Origin: Caballeronia peredens | GTDB taxonomy: Bacteria; Pseudomonadota; Gammaproteobacteria; Burkholderiales; Burkholderiaceae | Reading direction: 5' to 3' | Length of the DNA: 64,000 bases | Assembly (NCBI GenBank): GCA_001544595.2 | Contig: FCOH02000004.1 | Coordinates: 124,001-188,000, forward strand | In this document: one piece after another, positions 18,159-30,380 of the stretch | How the letters are laid out: every line of letters starts with the position of its first letter | Position numbering within the stretch: the first letter of the stretch is position 1 | The notes under the pieces: generated by a model | Told to the model about the DNA's origin: nothing | Database searches by the model: none | Seen by the model: only the letters and a program-made list of their open reading frames with translations | Position numbers and translations under genes: made by a program

Positions 18159-19478
18159 ATGCATCGAACGACACTCGGCCTTCCCGCCTTCACTTCGGCA
18201 CGCACGGGCGGCATCGTGCGCTGGCTCGGCGTGCTCCTTCTGTCAGTCATGCTGGCCGCATGCGGCGGGGGCGGCGGCGACAATTCCAGTTCCAGCAGCG
18301 GCGGCTCGTCGGGAGGCAGCTCCGGAGGCTCCGGCGGTTCGGGCGGCGGAAGCTCGTCCACCAGCACCGCGAACGCGCAGCCGACCGCGGCCAACGGCAC
18401 GAACGCGGTGCCGATCAACGTCAACTCGGGCGTCGCGAAATTCGTCAACATCCCGAACGTCAGCGTGACGGTGTGCGCGCCGAACACGTCGGTATGTCAG
18501 ACGATCGACAACATTCAGGTCGATACGGCGTCGTTCGGCCTGCGCATCCTCAACTCGGCGGCGCAGTCCGTGATCGGCAACCTGCCCGGCACGCGCGCGG
18601 CGAACGGCGGGCAGCTCGCGGAATGCGCCGGTTTCGCCGACGGCTATACGTGGGGCACCGTGCGCACCGCCGACGTGAGGATCGGCACGGAAGTGGCGGC
18701 GGCCGTGCCGATTCAGATCATCGGCGACCTGGATGCGGCGGCGGCGCCAACCGGCGTGAACGGCTGTCCTTCGGGCAACGACGAAAATTCCACCGCCGAT
18801 ATCGGCGCGAACGGCATTCTCGGCATCGGCCCGCAGACGTACGACTGCAACACCGGCTGCGCCAGCACCGCGCTCAACGGCATGTATTTCTCGTGCACCA
18901 ACGGCACGAACTGCGTCGGAACCACGGTGCCGGTCGCGCAGCAGGTCACCAATCCGGCCACGAAGTTTCCCGTCGACAACAACGGCGTGATCGTGCAGTT
19001 GCCTCCGGTGCCGGACGGCGGCCAGGCGAGCGCGACCGGCGTGCTGATATTCGGCATCGGCACGCAGAGCAACAACGGGCTCGCGGGCGTGACGAAGTAC
19101 GGCACGGATCAATACGGCGACCTGACCGGCACGTACAAGGGCAATACGTACACGACGTTCTTCGATTCCGGATCGAACGGCAACTTCTTCCCGGACAGCT
19201 ATCCGTTGTGTTCGCCCACCAGCGCGTTCTATTGCCCGAGTTCGGAGCAGTCGCTGTCGGCGACGATCCGCGGCACCGAAGGCAACAGCGCGGTCGTTCC
19301 GTTCCAGCTCGTCAACGCGCGCACGCTGACGCAGAACGGCTCAAATTTCGCGTTCAACAGTCTCGGCGGCCAGTTGGGTCTCGACAACATGTTCGACTTC
19401 GGCCTGCCGTTCTTCTTCGGGCGGCATGTCTATGTCGGATTCCAGTTGCCGAACAGTCCGGCTTACGTGGCGTTCTGA
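18159..19478 (+). CDS. DUF3443 lipoprotein
   Basis: A 439-residue lipoprotein. The signal peptide ends in a lipobox (MLAACGG), then a low-complexity Gly/Ser stretch (about residues 38-70). The mature domain has paired cysteines and the block NIQVDTASFGLRIL...TTFFDSGSNGNFF, resembling a retropepsin-like double D-T/S-G arrangement (VDTAS and FDSGS). This is the DUF3443 family of beta-proteobacteria, of unknown biochemical role. It is in one operon with the DUF2844 gene and closed by a terminator. Confidence 0.85.
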   Translation: MHRTTLGLPAFTSARTGGIVRWLGVLLLSVMLAACGGGGGDNSSSSSGGSSGGSSGGSGGSGGGSSSTSTANAQPTAANGTNAVPINVNSGVAKFVNIPNVSVTVCAPNTSVCQTIDNIQVDTASFGLRILNSAAQSVIGNLPGTRAANGGQLAECAGFADGYTWGTVRTADVRIGTEVAAAVPIQIIGDLDAAAAPTGVNGCPSGNDENSTADIGANGILGIGPQTYDCNTGCASTALNGMYFSCTNGTNCVGTTVPVAQQVTNPATKFPVDNNGVIVQLPPVPDGGQASATGVLIFGIGTQSNNGLAGVTKYGTDQYGDLTGTYKGNTYTTFFDSGSNGNFFPDSYPLCSPTSAFYCPSSEQSLSATIRGTEGNSAVVPFQLVNARTLTQNGSNFAFNSLGGQLGLDNMFDFGLPFFFGRHVYVGFQLPNSPAYVAF

Positions 19479-19506
19479 CCTTTCGCAGATTTGCCTGGCG
19501 ACGACA

Positions 19507-19541
19507 AAACCGGCTGCGCACCCGCGCAGCCGGTTTTTTTT
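19507..19541 (+). terminator. terminator after DUF3443 gene
   Basis: Perfect 13-bp stem AAACCGGCTGCGC / GCGCAGCCGGTTT, 4-nt loop, followed by T7. Confidence 0.92.
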
Positions 19542-19550
19542 ATCGCTGCG

Positions 19551-20324
19551 TCACTCGGCGGCGCGCGGTTTGCGCGGCGCACGTTCGAAAAGCGCGTCGT
19601 AGAGCCAGCGCGGCAGCACATGCAGGAACATGCCCGCGACGCGCATCTGCCACGGGAACGTCGCGTAGCGCACCTTGCGCTCGATCGCGCCCGCGGCCTT
19701 CGCGGCGAAGCGGTCGGCGTCCATCAGGAAGGGCATCGGATAGGGATTGTGCGCGGTCATCTCCGAGCGCACGTAGCCCGGCGCGATCGTGACGACGGAC
19801 ACGCCGAGCGGCCGCATCTCGACGCGCAGCGCCTCCAGATATCTGGCCGCCGCCGCTTTCGACGCGCTGTACGCGCCCGAGCCCGGCAGCCCGCGCACGC
19901 CCGCGACGCTTGCAACGCCGACGAGCGTGCCGTGCCGCGCGGCCGTCATCGAGGCGATGAAGGGCTCGAACGTCGCGACCATGCCGAGATAATTGACATC
20001 CATCACGGCGCGGAAGGTGTCGAGATCGCCGTGACCGGTCAGCACGCCGCGGCTCATGCCCGCGTTCGCAATGACGATGTCCGCCGCGCCATGTTCCGCG
20101 ATGAAACTGCGGCCGGCGTCGGCGAGCGCGCCGGTGTCGCGGACATCGACGGGATAGATCGAAATGGAAGCGTGCGGATGGCGGGCGGCGAAGGCCGCGA
20201 GGGAATCGGCGCGGCGGGCGACGAGGCCGACTGCGGCCCCGCGCGTCACATAGTGTTCGGCCAGCGCGAGGCCGATGCCGCTCGATGCGCCGGTGATGAA
20301 GACCTTCAGGCGAACTGCATTCAT
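19551..20324 (-). CDS. SDR family oxidoreductase
   Basis: A 257-residue classical short-chain dehydrogenase/reductase. The NAD(P)-binding motif TGASSGIG is at residues 11-18, with NAGMSRG later, the catalytic serine in VASVAGVRGLPG and the Y-x3-K pair in YSASKAAA. The C-terminal region has an amphipathic, partly hydrophobic stretch (MFLHVLPRWLYDALF), seen in membrane-associated SDRs. The substrate is not predictable. It lies 25 bp downstream of dsbA on the same strand, so co-transcription is likely. Confidence 0.9.
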   Translation of the reverse strand: MNAVRLKVFITGASSGIGLALAEHYVTRGAAVGLVARRADSLAAFAARHPHASISIYPVDVRDTGALADAGRSFIAEHGAADIVIANAGMSRGVLTGHGDLDTFRAVMDVNYLGMVATFEPFIASMTAARHGTLVGVASVAGVRGLPGSGAYSASKAAAARYLEALRVEMRPLGVSVVTIAPGYVRSEMTAHNPYPMPFLMDADRFAAKAAGAIERKVRYATFPWQMRVAGMFLHVLPRWLYDALFERAPRKPRAAE

Positions 20325-20349
20325 GCCGGCGCGCGAGACGGGAAGGGGA

Positions 20350-20997
20350 TCACAGCTTCTTGTCGCGGACTTGCTGGACGAGGAAGTCCATCACCTGCGT
20401 GGTGCCCTGCAGACTGTTGGTCATCGCCGGGCCGGTTTCATACTTGCCTTGCACGACGATCGTCGGCACGCCGTCGATCTTGTAGTCCTGCAAGAGCTTG
20501 GCGTCGCGCTGGACGGCGCTTTGCGTCGAGAAGGAGTTGTACGCGTCCATGTACTTCTTCTTGTCGATGCCCTGCGTGGCGAGGAAGTCCGCCTGTGCCT
20601 GGGGCGTCAGCAGATAGTTCTTCTTCACGTGAATTTCGTTGAACACGGCCGGCGTGACCTTTTCCGCGACGCCGAGCGCGTCGAGCGCGTGATACATCTT
20701 CGAATGCGGGATGAAGTCGTCGCGGAACGCCACCGGCACGCGCTTGAACACGACGTCCGGGCCCTGCTTCTTCTCCCATGCCTCGATGTACGGCTCGAAC
20801 TCGTTGCAATGCGGGCAGCCGTACCAGAAGAATTCGATGACTTCGACCTTGCCCGCCGGCGCGCCGACCGGCTGCGCCGCCTGAAGTACCGTGTAGTCCT
20901 TGCCCGCGGCGGGCTGGGCCGCGGCCGTGCCCGCGACGCTCAGCGTGGCGGCGGCGATGCCGAGAGAAAGAGCAAACGCGCTAAACAGTTTTTTCAT
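20350..20997 (-). CDS. dsbA: thiol:disulfide interchange protein DsbA
   Basis: A 215-residue periplasmic oxidase that introduces disulfides in exported proteins. The signal peptide is cleaved near AQA/AQP about residue 28. The active site C61-P-H-C64 (FFWYGCPHC) and the cis-proline loop DGVPTIVV are intact, and a helical insertion lies between. A tandem 11-bp repeat lies in its upstream region. Confidence 0.95.
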   Translation of the reverse strand: MKKLFSAFALSLGIAAATLSVAGTAAAQPAAGKDYTVLQAAQPVGAPAGKVEVIEFFWYGCPHCNEFEPYIEAWEKKQGPDVVFKRVPVAFRDDFIPHSKMYHALDALGVAEKVTPAVFNEIHVKKNYLLTPQAQADFLATQGIDKKKYMDAYNSFSTQSAVQRDAKLLQDYKIDGVPTIVVQGKYETGPAMTNSLQGTTQVMDFLVQQVRDKKL

Positions 20998-21073
20998 GAT
21001 TGGAGAATGAACGCAATGGATACGCGGATGGCACGCGAAGGGAACGAAAGCTGGTGCGTAAGTGGGACATAAG

Positions 21074-21106
21074 ACGCTTAAACCACGCTTAAGCCACGCT
21101 TAAGCC
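21074..21106. repeat. three tandem 11-bp repeats upstream of dsbA
   Basis: ACGCTTAAACC, ACGCTTAAGCC, ACGCTTAAGCC in direct succession (21074-21084, 21085-21095, 21096-21106), about 80-110 bp before the dsbA start and after the SPOR gene stop. The period is close to one helical turn. Confidence 0.8.
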
Positions 21107-21229
21107 ACACTCGGCGCTGCTCGAGTCCCGCTTGAGTCGGGCCGGCGCGGCGAGATTCCGCAGCACCGTCCCTCTTGCTCGCCTGCGCCGTCGGCCGACT
21201 GCGCAGGCATCTCGACTTCGCTTGCTGTC

Positions 21230-21988
21230 TTATTGCTTGGAGAAGCGGATTACGGCGGTATCGACGCCTGCATCGGACAGGCGCTGACGCGCGGTGTTCA
21301 TGTCCTCGAACTTCGCGAACGGACCGATACGCACGCGATAGTACGTCACGCCGCCCGCATCGCGCTGCGTGACCTTCGATTCGAAGCCCTGAAAGCCGAG
21401 ACGCGCGCGCTGCTGCTCGGCGTCGGCCTGCGTCTTGTACGCGCCGACCTGCAGGAAGTAGCCGGTGTTCACGTCGCCCGGCGCGGGCGGCGTGCCCTTC
21501 GCGGTGGCCGGCGCCGACGCGCCCTTCGGTGTCGAAGCGGCGGCGTTGCTGCTCGCGTTCGGTGCGTTCTCGGGCTTCTTCGCGGCCGTCGTGCTGGCGG
21601 ACTTCGGCGTGGAGGTGGCGCCCGAAGGCGGCACTTCGACGATCTGCGGTTCGTCGAGAATGCCCGACGACTGCGTCTGATTGTTGGTCTGGCCCGGCGC
21701 GGTATTCGGCGGCGTGGGCTGCGCGGCTTGCGGCACCGGCTGGCCCGGCGTCTTGCCCTGCAGCGGACGATTCGGGTCGTAAGGCTGCGCGGCGGCGGGC
21801 GCGGAGTTCGCATCCGATGCCGGCGGCGCGACCTTCGCCACGAACGGCGTAGGCGCACGCGTGATGTAAAGCGCGACGATCACGGCGATCGCGAGGCCGA
21901 CGATCAGCCCGAGTACGATGCCGAGAAAGGTTCCCCCGGTTTGCTTCGACTGCTTGGACTGCCTGGGCGTGCGGCTTGGTTTTGCCAT
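21230..21988 (-). CDS. SPOR-domain membrane protein
   Basis: A 252-residue FtsN-like architecture: short basic cytoplasmic N-terminus, one membrane helix (GIVLGLIVGLAIAVIVALYI, about 25-44), a long Pro/Ala/Thr-rich periplasmic linker, and a C-terminal SPOR domain (about 175-252, beginning GYFLQVGAYKT). SPOR domains bind denuded peptidoglycan at the septum. The gene is next to argS, as commonly seen in Burkholderia. The ATG at 21988 follows AGGTG by 9 nt. Whether it is the functional FtsN is not certain. Confidence 0.88.
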   Translation of the reverse strand: MAKPSRTPRQSKQSKQTGGTFLGIVLGLIVGLAIAVIVALYITRAPTPFVAKVAPPASDANSAPAAAQPYDPNRPLQGKTPGQPVPQAAQPTPPNTAPGQTNNQTQSSGILDEPQIVEVPPSGATSTPKSASTTAAKKPENAPNASSNAAASTPKGASAPATAKGTPPAPGDVNTGYFLQVGAYKTQADAEQQRARLGFQGFESKVTQRDAGGVTYYRVRIGPFAKFEDMNTARQRLSDAGVDTAVIRFSKQ

Positions 21989-22129
21989 CGTATGAATCAC
22001 CTGCGAGAAAGTCTTCTGGTTGGCCGACGATTATAGCGGCGGCTCAAGGCGAACCCGCGCCAGGCTTCCGTCCGCACACGCCGAAAATTCCTATTTGCGG
22101 GTGTGCGTCCGGGAATGCGCGGCAGGCGT

Positions 22130-23914
22130 TCACATCTTTTGGGGAGCGGATACGCCGATTGTCGCGAGACCGTTCTCGAGGACCTGGCGCGTCGCCGCGA
22201 GCAGTGCGATGCGCGCGGTGCGTTCCTTTTCGTCGTCCACGAGCACGCGCTCCGCATTGTAGAACGAGTGAAATTCGCCAGCGAGGTCGCGCAGATAGAA
22301 CGCGACCGCGTGCGGCGCGAGTTCGCTCGCGGCGTGTTCCAGCATCTCCGGATACTCGGCGAGCTTGTTGAGCAGCGCCATCGCGCGGTCGCTCGACAGC
22401 GGCGAGAGGTCGGCCTGTGCGGCTTGCGCGAGATCGCCGGCGTAGCGCTCCTTCCAGTCGTTGAGAATCGTGCAGATGCGCGCGTGCGCGTATTGCACGT
22501 AGTAGACCGGGTTTTCGTCGTTCTGCTTGAGCGCGAGATCGATGTCGAACACGAACTCGGTGTCGGCCTTGCGCGAGATCAGGAAGAAGCGCACGGCGTC
22601 GCGGCCGCGGCGGATGGTGTCCGGATCGATCTGATCAGGCGTGGTTTCGTGGCCCGGCGCGAGGCCGCCCGACCATTCGATCAGGTCGCGCACCGTCACG
22701 TAGCTGCCCGCGCGCTTGGAGATTTTCACTTCCTGGCCGTCGCGCATGACCGTCACCATCTTGTGCAGCACGTAGTCGGGATAGCCCTTCGGAATGCCGA
22801 CGCCGAGTCCCTGCAGACCGGCGCGCACGCGTGCGATCGTGCCGTGATGGTCCGAGCCCTGAATATTGATGACTTTGGTGAAACCGCGCTCCCACTTGGC
22901 CACGTGATACGCGACGTCCGGCACGAAGTACGTGTAAGTGCCGTCGGACTTCTTCATGACGCGGTCCTTGTCGTCGCCGTCGTCGGTGGTGCGCAGCCAC
23001 AGCGCGCCTTCCTGCTCGTAGGTCTTGCCTGCGTCGACGAGCGCCGCGACCGTCTTCTCGACGCGGCCTTCCTTGTACAGCGACGACTCCAGATAGAACT
23101 GGTCGAAGCGCACGCCGAACGCGGTGAGATCCATGTCCTGTTCGTGACGCAGATACGCCACGGCGAAATGGCGGATGGCGTCGAGATCGTCGACGTCGCC
23201 TGCGCCCTTGACCGGCTCGCCGTCCTTCGCCGCGACCGTTTCGCCCGCCATGTAATCGCGCGCGATGTCCGCGATGTACTCGCCGTTGTAGGCGGCCTCG
23301 GGCCATTCGGCGTCGCCCGGCTTGAGGCCGCGCGCGCGCAGTTGCGTCGACGTGGCGAGATTGTTGATCTGCACGCCCGCGTCGTTGTAATAGAACTCGC
23401 GATGCACGTCGTAGCCCTGCGTTTCTAGCAGGTTCGAGAGCGCGTCGCCGAGCGCCGCCTGGCGGCCATGGCCGACGTGCAGCGGGCCGGTCGGATTGGC
23501 CGACACGAACTCGATGAGCACGTGCCTGCCGGCGTCGCGCGTCGAGTGTCCGTAGGCCGCGCCGCTGCCGAGCACGGCCGGGATCACGGCTTGCTTGGCC
23601 GTCGCTGCAAGACGCAGATTGATGAAGCCGGGACCCGCGACTTCCGCACCCTCGACGAGACCTGGCGCCTGCGGATGGCCGAGCAGCGCGTCGACGATCT
23701 GCTGCGCGAGCTGGCGCGGATTGGCGCGCAGCGGCTTGGCGAGCTGCATCGCGACGTTCGACGCCACGTCGCCGTGCGCCGCGACCTTCGGCCGTTCGAG
23801 TACGATCGTGGGTGTGACGAACGCCGCTTCGCTGGCGCCCTGTGTGGCTTGCGCGACCTGCTTGACCGCGTCGGTGAGAAGCGTTTCGAGAGTGTGTTTG
23901 TGTGCGGGCAGCAT
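22130..23914 (-). CDS. argS: arginine--tRNA ligase
   Basis: A 594-residue class I aminoacyl-tRNA synthetase charging tRNA-Arg. The HIGH-equivalent motif is HVGHGRQA in [12 protein letters not shown], and a KMSKS-like loop is seen as KISKRAG. The N-terminal Add1 domain and C-terminal DALR anticodon-binding domain are present, and length is normal. It lies about 140 bp upstream of the SPOR gene on the same strand. Confidence 0.97.
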   Translation of the reverse strand: MLPAHKHTLETLLTDAVKQVAQATQGASEAAFVTPTIVLERPKVAAHGDVASNVAMQLAKPLRANPRQLAQQIVDALLGHPQAPGLVEGAEVAGPGFINLRLAATAKQAVIPAVLGSGAAYGHSTRDAGRHVLIEFVSANPTGPLHVGHGRQAALGDALSNLLETQGYDVHREFYYNDAGVQINNLATSTQLRARGLKPGDAEWPEAAYNGEYIADIARDYMAGETVAAKDGEPVKGAGDVDDLDAIRHFAVAYLRHEQDMDLTAFGVRFDQFYLESSLYKEGRVEKTVAALVDAGKTYEQEGALWLRTTDDGDDKDRVMKKSDGTYTYFVPDVAYHVAKWERGFTKVINIQGSDHHGTIARVRAGLQGLGVGIPKGYPDYVLHKMVTVMRDGQEVKISKRAGSYVTVRDLIEWSGGLAPGHETTPDQIDPDTIRRGRDAVRFFLISRKADTEFVFDIDLALKQNDENPVYYVQYAHARICTILNDWKERYAGDLAQAAQADLSPLSSDRAMALLNKLAEYPEMLEHAASELAPHAVAFYLRDLAGEFHSFYNAERVLVDDEKERTARIALLAATRQVLENGLATIGVSAPQKM

Positions 23915-24191
23915 GCTGAATATGATCCAGTGGAGCGGGGCCGAAGCGTCGGTTCCGTTGGTCGGGCGAATGGATTGAGGTTGGCGTGCGGAGCGACGAA
24001 CCTCACTCGCGACATCCGCGATGCGTCGCGGATCGATACCGGATTACTCGGTTATAACCCTGCAAAGTGGGGATTTTAGCAGGTGCTAATATGTCGAATC
24101 AGGGTGTTGTCATGTAGTCAGGGAGACCGGCTCGTCTGCGCGTTGCATTTGCAAACCGCCTATAACCCAACATAAGCAAAAGGACCATGCC

Positions 24192-24518
24192 ATGCTGATC
24201 ACATTCAAAACCAGCGCTGCACCGGACGTCATGATGCTGGAAAACCTTGCGGAATACTTGCTCGGCATCATCGGCAAGCCGCTCGGCGAACGGGGCGTCA
24301 TCACGCACGAAGAGTTGCCGTCGGCGATCCAGAAGCTCGAAGCCGCGGTCGTCGTCGATAAAAAAGAGCGCGCCGAGCACGACGGCCACTTTCACGAAGG
24401 CGAGGAAGGGCACGAGCCGCACGAAATTCCTATCGGGCTCGCGCAGCGCGCCTATCCGTTTCTCGACATGCTGCGCCTCGCGCAGAAAGCGAACACAGAC
24501 ATTCTGTGGGGCGTCTGA
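24192..24518 (+). CDS. DUF1840 family protein
   Basis: A 108-residue cytosolic protein: MLITFKTSAAPDVMML at the N-terminus and GLAQRAYPFLDMLRLA near the C-terminus are typical of DUF1840. A charged His/Glu-rich loop (DGHFHEGEEGHEPHE) lies between. No function is known. Monocistronic, divergent from argS, followed by a strong terminator. Confidence 0.88.
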   Translation: MLITFKTSAAPDVMMLENLAEYLLGIIGKPLGERGVITHEELPSAIQKLEAAVVVDKKERAEHDGHFHEGEEGHEPHEIPIGLAQRAYPFLDMLRLAQKANTDILWGV

Positions 24519-24540
24519 GTCCGCGCCGCCTGAAAACAGA

Positions 24541-24572
24541 AAACCCGCATCGCTGCCGATGCGGGTTTTTTT
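24541..24572 (+). terminator. terminator after DUF1840 gene
   Basis: Perfect 12-bp stem AAACCCGCATCG / CGATGCGGGTTT, loop CTGC, followed by T's. Confidence 0.92.
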
Positions 24573-24615
24573 CTTCCGACGTAACGTCTGACGGCTTCAG
24601 TCGCGTCGCCGTGCA

Positions 24616-24822
24616 TTACTGCGACTGACCGCCTTCCGCCGGAGCGGGCTTGGCGGGCGTGCGCGGCTTCTTCGGCTTTTTCGGTTTCTTCTTGTGCTCC
24701 GTCTGCGGCGGCGAGTACGAGGACGCCTGAGTGGTGCTGGCCTGCGCGAACGCGGCCGAACTCGATGCCGCGAGCAAAGCCGCGGCGATCGCTACGGTTA
24801 CGGCGGACGTCATCTTCTTCAT
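24616..24822 (-). CDS. small exported Lys/Pro-rich protein
   Basis: A 68-residue precursor. Signal peptide MKKMTSAVTVAIAAALLAASSSAAFA, then a short mature part: QASTTQASS..., a basic run HKKKPKKPKKPR and an Ala/Pro/Glu tail. Mature size is about 42 residues. The ATG at 24822 has GGAGAAAG directly upstream; an upstream in-frame start adds a non-signal extension. No family recognised. The lysine-proline repeats could bind DNA, RNA or LPS, but this is speculation. Confidence 0.65.
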   Translation of the reverse strand: MKKMTSAVTVAIAAALLAASSSAAFAQASTTQASSYSPPQTEHKKKPKKPKKPRTPAKPAPAEGGQSQ

Positions 24823-24979
24823 GCGACTTTCTCCGTGACGAAAAAATGCGTGCCCGTCGTGGTGACGGCCCATCGCGCTGACAAGTCTACGGAAATCAAA
24901 AAGTTCCCGCCGTCAGCCGGTGTTTTTTTCGATATCACGCGGGCGATATGTTGCTCGGCGCCGCGTCGCGTCCGGAACC

Positions 24980-27697
<2,718 letters not shown>

Positions 27698-27735
27698 GGT
27701 GTCTTTGGTCTGTGATTCGATGTCAGGCACGCGGC

Positions 27736-28797
27736 TTACGCAACTTCGCGATATTGCGAGGGGAATGCGCGCGGCTTCACTTCGGCAAGCGCCTTCGCGA
27801 TTTCCGCGATGTGCTCCGGCGTCGTGCCGCAGCAGCCGCCCGCGATGTTCACGAGGCCGGCCGTCGCGAATTCCTTCAGCAATCCCGAGGTCACGTCGGG
27901 CGTTTCGTCGAAGCCGGTGTCGCTCATCGGGTTGGGCAGGCCCGCGTTCGGATAGCACGACACGTAGGTATCGCAAAGCTTCGCCAGCTCGGCGATGTAC
28001 GGCCGCATCAGCGCCGCGCCCAGCGCGCAGTTCAGGCCGAAGGTGAGCGGCTTCGCATGACGCAGCGAGTTCCAGAACGCCTCGACGGTCTGACCCGACA
28101 GGATGCGGCCCGAGGCGTCGGTGACGGTGCCCGAAATCATGATCGGCACAAGTTCGCCGGTGTCTTCGAACAACTCGTCGAGCGCGAACAGCGCGGCTTT
28201 CGCGTTCAACGTATCGAAGATTGTCTCGACCAGAAACAGGTCGCAGCCGGCATCGAGCAGCGCCTTCGCCTGCTCGTAGTAAGCCTCGCGCAATTCGTCG
28301 AAGCTCACGTTGCGCGCGCCCGGATCGTTGACGTCCGGCGAAATGCTCGCCGTTTTCGGCGTCGGCCCGATCGCGCCCGCGACGAAGCGCGGCTTGTCCG
28401 GCGTCGTGTATTTGTCGCAGGCCGCGCGCGCGAGCTTCGCCGATTCGATGTTCATCTCGGCGGCGAGGTCTTCCATGCCGTAGTCGGCCTGCGCTACGCG
28501 CGTCGCGCCGAACGTGTTCGTCTCGACGATATCCGCGCCCACCGCCAGATACTGCTCGTGAATCTCGCGGATGACCTGCGGCTGCGTGATCGACAGCAGT
28601 TCGTTGTTGCCCTTGATGTCGCGGCCGTAGTCCTTGAAGCGCTCGCCGCGGTATGCGGCTTCGTCGAGCTTGTAGCGCTGGATCATCGTGCCCATCGCGC
28701 CGTCGAGGATCAGGATGCGCTTTTCGAGGAGCGCGGGCAGCGCGGCGCCGCGCGTATAGGCGCGCGCGGAGGCTTTCGGAATGGCGTTCTGGGTCAT
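27736..28797 (-). CDS. homocysteine S-methyltransferase subunit of split MetH
   Basis: A 353-residue TIM-barrel homocysteine-binding domain corresponding to the N-terminal part of MetH. It has [12 protein letters not shown] at about 29-40. The zinc ligands are C257 (GLNCALGA) and C322-C323 ([10 protein letters not shown]). It ends at FPSQYREVA, where one-piece MetH enzymes continue into the folate domain. It should work in trans with the downstream 905-residue protein. The ATG at 28797 has only a weak ribosome site (GTCC); a TACAAT-like -10 lies about 35 bp upstream. Confidence 0.93.
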   Translation of the reverse strand: MTQNAIPKASARAYTRGAALPALLEKRILILDGAMGTMIQRYKLDEAAYRGERFKDYGRDIKGNNELLSITQPQVIREIHEQYLAVGADIVETNTFGATRVAQADYGMEDLAAEMNIESAKLARAACDKYTTPDKPRFVAGAIGPTPKTASISPDVNDPGARNVSFDELREAYYEQAKALLDAGCDLFLVETIFDTLNAKAALFALDELFEDTGELVPIMISGTVTDASGRILSGQTVEAFWNSLRHAKPLTFGLNCALGAALMRPYIAELAKLCDTYVSCYPNAGLPNPMSDTGFDETPDVTSGLLKEFATAGLVNIAGGCCGTTPEHIAEIAKALAEVKPRAFPSQYREVA

Positions 28798-28907
28798 GAC
28801 GGACGAGGCCTGCACCAAGTATGAAATAGCCTGCCATTGTAGCCGCAGCGGGCATCGGCCGCCCCGGCGGACAGGCGCTTTGGCGCCGCAGACAGGAGGG
28901 ATGGCGG

Positions 28908-28940
28908 CAAAAAAAGAACCCCGCCGGTAACGCGCGGGGT
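28908..28940 (-). terminator. terminator after DUF3567 gene
   Basis: Stem ACCCCGC / GCGGGGT (28918-28924 and 28934-28940), then a T run on the minus strand (A28909-28915). It separates the DUF3567 gene from the metH pair. Confidence 0.78.
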
Positions 28941-29053
28941 CTTTCAGTTGAAGGCGGGTGTCGCTTGTGCCGCGTGCACTTGCAACGATTGCGGCGATTG
29001 CAACGATTGCGGGCACAGAGCGCGGGACGGCGAACCGCCCGCGCCTGCCTGCG

Positions 29054-29311
29054 TCAGTGAAGCACGACCGGCTGATTCATCAAGATATCGAACTGACCGA
29101 GGAATTCGTCGACGTCTTCGAGCGACAGTTCTTCCTTGATCAGCTGCTGCACGCTCTCGCGAAACTTCGCGGCGAGCGCCCCGTCGATGAAAATTTCACG
29201 TTGCGTGTTCTTGTCGACGATCTCGTATCCGCCCGCCTTCATGGCGAGATGGTTGTCCTGCGGCGGAAACTCGACGACGCAATAGTTGGGGCTGTTGTAG
29301 ATCATTTGCAT
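29054..29311 (-). CDS. DUF3567 family protein
   Basis: An 85-residue cytosolic protein beginning [19 protein letters not shown], with [15 protein letters not shown] in the middle; this matches the DUF3567 family of beta-proteobacteria. The C-terminal half is acidic and helical. Function unknown. The ATG at 29311 is selected by AGGAG 8 nt upstream; longer frames would extend into non-coding sequence. Monocistronic. Confidence 0.85.
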   Translation of the reverse strand: MQMIYNSPNYCVVEFPPQDNHLAMKAGGYEIVDKNTQREIFIDGALAAKFRESVQQLIKEELSLEDVDEFLGQFDILMNQPVVLH

Positions 29312-29449
29312 GGCGACACTCCTAATTCCTTGTTTGCTCCGTGGCAAAACCTGATGCGTAATTGGAGCGATTGGGTTGGAATTCAAGGGGTGGCCTCGAT
29401 GTGATGCCGGTAGTATCGAGGCTTTCTTTTGCAGCAGAAACGATACGAA

Positions 29450-30238
29450 TCAAGCGGAATCGCGCAAGAATCCTCCCAGAAGCGCGCTGAAGCGCTGCGA
29501 TTCCTCGACCGGTGACAGGTGCGCCGCGTTGAGTAGTTCGAATTTCGCGCCCGGCACCGTGTCCGCAATCATCCGGGAAGCAGCATGTGGCGTGCCAACG
29601 TCATGCTCCCCCGCGACGACCAGCGTGCGTTTTGCAACGGAGGCGAGCTTGTCGCGCGCATCGAAACGACTGACGGCCTCCGCCGCGCGCGCGAACCCTT
29701 CGGCGGGCGTACGCGCGATGGTTTCCCCGATCGGCTCGACCACTTCGGGGTGCGCCTGGCGGAATTCGGGCGTGAGCCAGCGTTCGAGCGTCGCATCCAC
29801 GATACTCGCTGTGCCGTTTTCGCGCACGGAAGCGGCCCGTTGCGCGAAGGTCGGCCGCGCGTCCCCGGGTATGAAGGCCGGCGCGCCGACCACGGTCAGA
29901 GTCTCCACTTTGCCGGCATGGTTGATCGCGAGCTTCTGCGCGACCATGCCGCCGATCGACAGCCCGACCACATGCGCGGAAGGCGCGCCGAGCTTGTCGA
30001 GCAGCGTGGCGAGATCGTCGGCGAGGTCGTCGATCGAGAAGGATTCAGGCGATACGGCCGTCTCGCCGTGGCCGCGCAGGTCGTAGCGCAGCACCGTGAA
30101 ATCGTGGCGAAAGTAGCCGGCCATCTGATCCCAGACCGCGAGATCGCCCGCCAGCTGATGGATGAAGACGAGCCACGGGCCGCCGCCTTCGTTGTCGAGA
30201 ACATAGCGTGTGTCGATGCGATTGATCGTCAACTGCAT
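29450..30238 (-). CDS. alpha/beta hydrolase, 3-oxoadipate enol-lactonase-like
   Basis: A 262-residue alpha/beta-hydrolase. The oxyanion region is FIHQLAGD; the nucleophile elbow is GLSIGG (Ser about 94). The aspartate is probably in GEHDVGTP and the histidine in NAAHLSPVEE. The overall pattern DLRGHGETAV...DDLADDLATLLDKLG matches PcaD-type lactonases of the beta-ketoadipate pathway, but no pca genes lie nearby, so the true substrate is uncertain. The ATG at 30238 is supported by GGAGCAGAT immediately upstream. Confidence 0.82.
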   Translation of the reverse strand: MQLTINRIDTRYVLDNEGGGPWLVFIHQLAGDLAVWDQMAGYFRHDFTVLRYDLRGHGETAVSPESFSIDDLADDLATLLDKLGAPSAHVVGLSIGGMVAQKLAINHAGKVETLTVVGAPAFIPGDARPTFAQRAASVRENGTASIVDATLERWLTPEFRQAHPEVVEPIGETIARTPAEGFARAAEAVSRFDARDKLASVAKRTLVVAGEHDVGTPHAASRMIADTVPGAKFELLNAAHLSPVEESQRFSALLGGFLRDSA

Positions 30239-30380
30239 ATCTGCTCCGGAATTGATGCGGGTTGAGATGCGGTTTCTGATTGACTGCATGAATCGGCTGA
30301 CGCGCGCGTTTTTGCGTCGTCTTTCGCCCGCGATGTCACGTTGTGTTACGGCCGCGTGACGGCTTGTCGTTACGGCCGCG

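Noticed and set aside
18260-18370. Possible repeat or CRISPR-like structure
   Set aside because: The repetition is codon-level Gly/Ser low complexity inside the DUF3443 lipoprotein, not a spaced direct repeat.
29393-29420. Inverted repeat GCCTCGAT...ATCGAGGC after the alpha/beta hydrolase gene
   Set aside because: The stem is short and on the minus strand it is not followed by T's; the T-rich tail is on the plus strand, where no gene precedes it.
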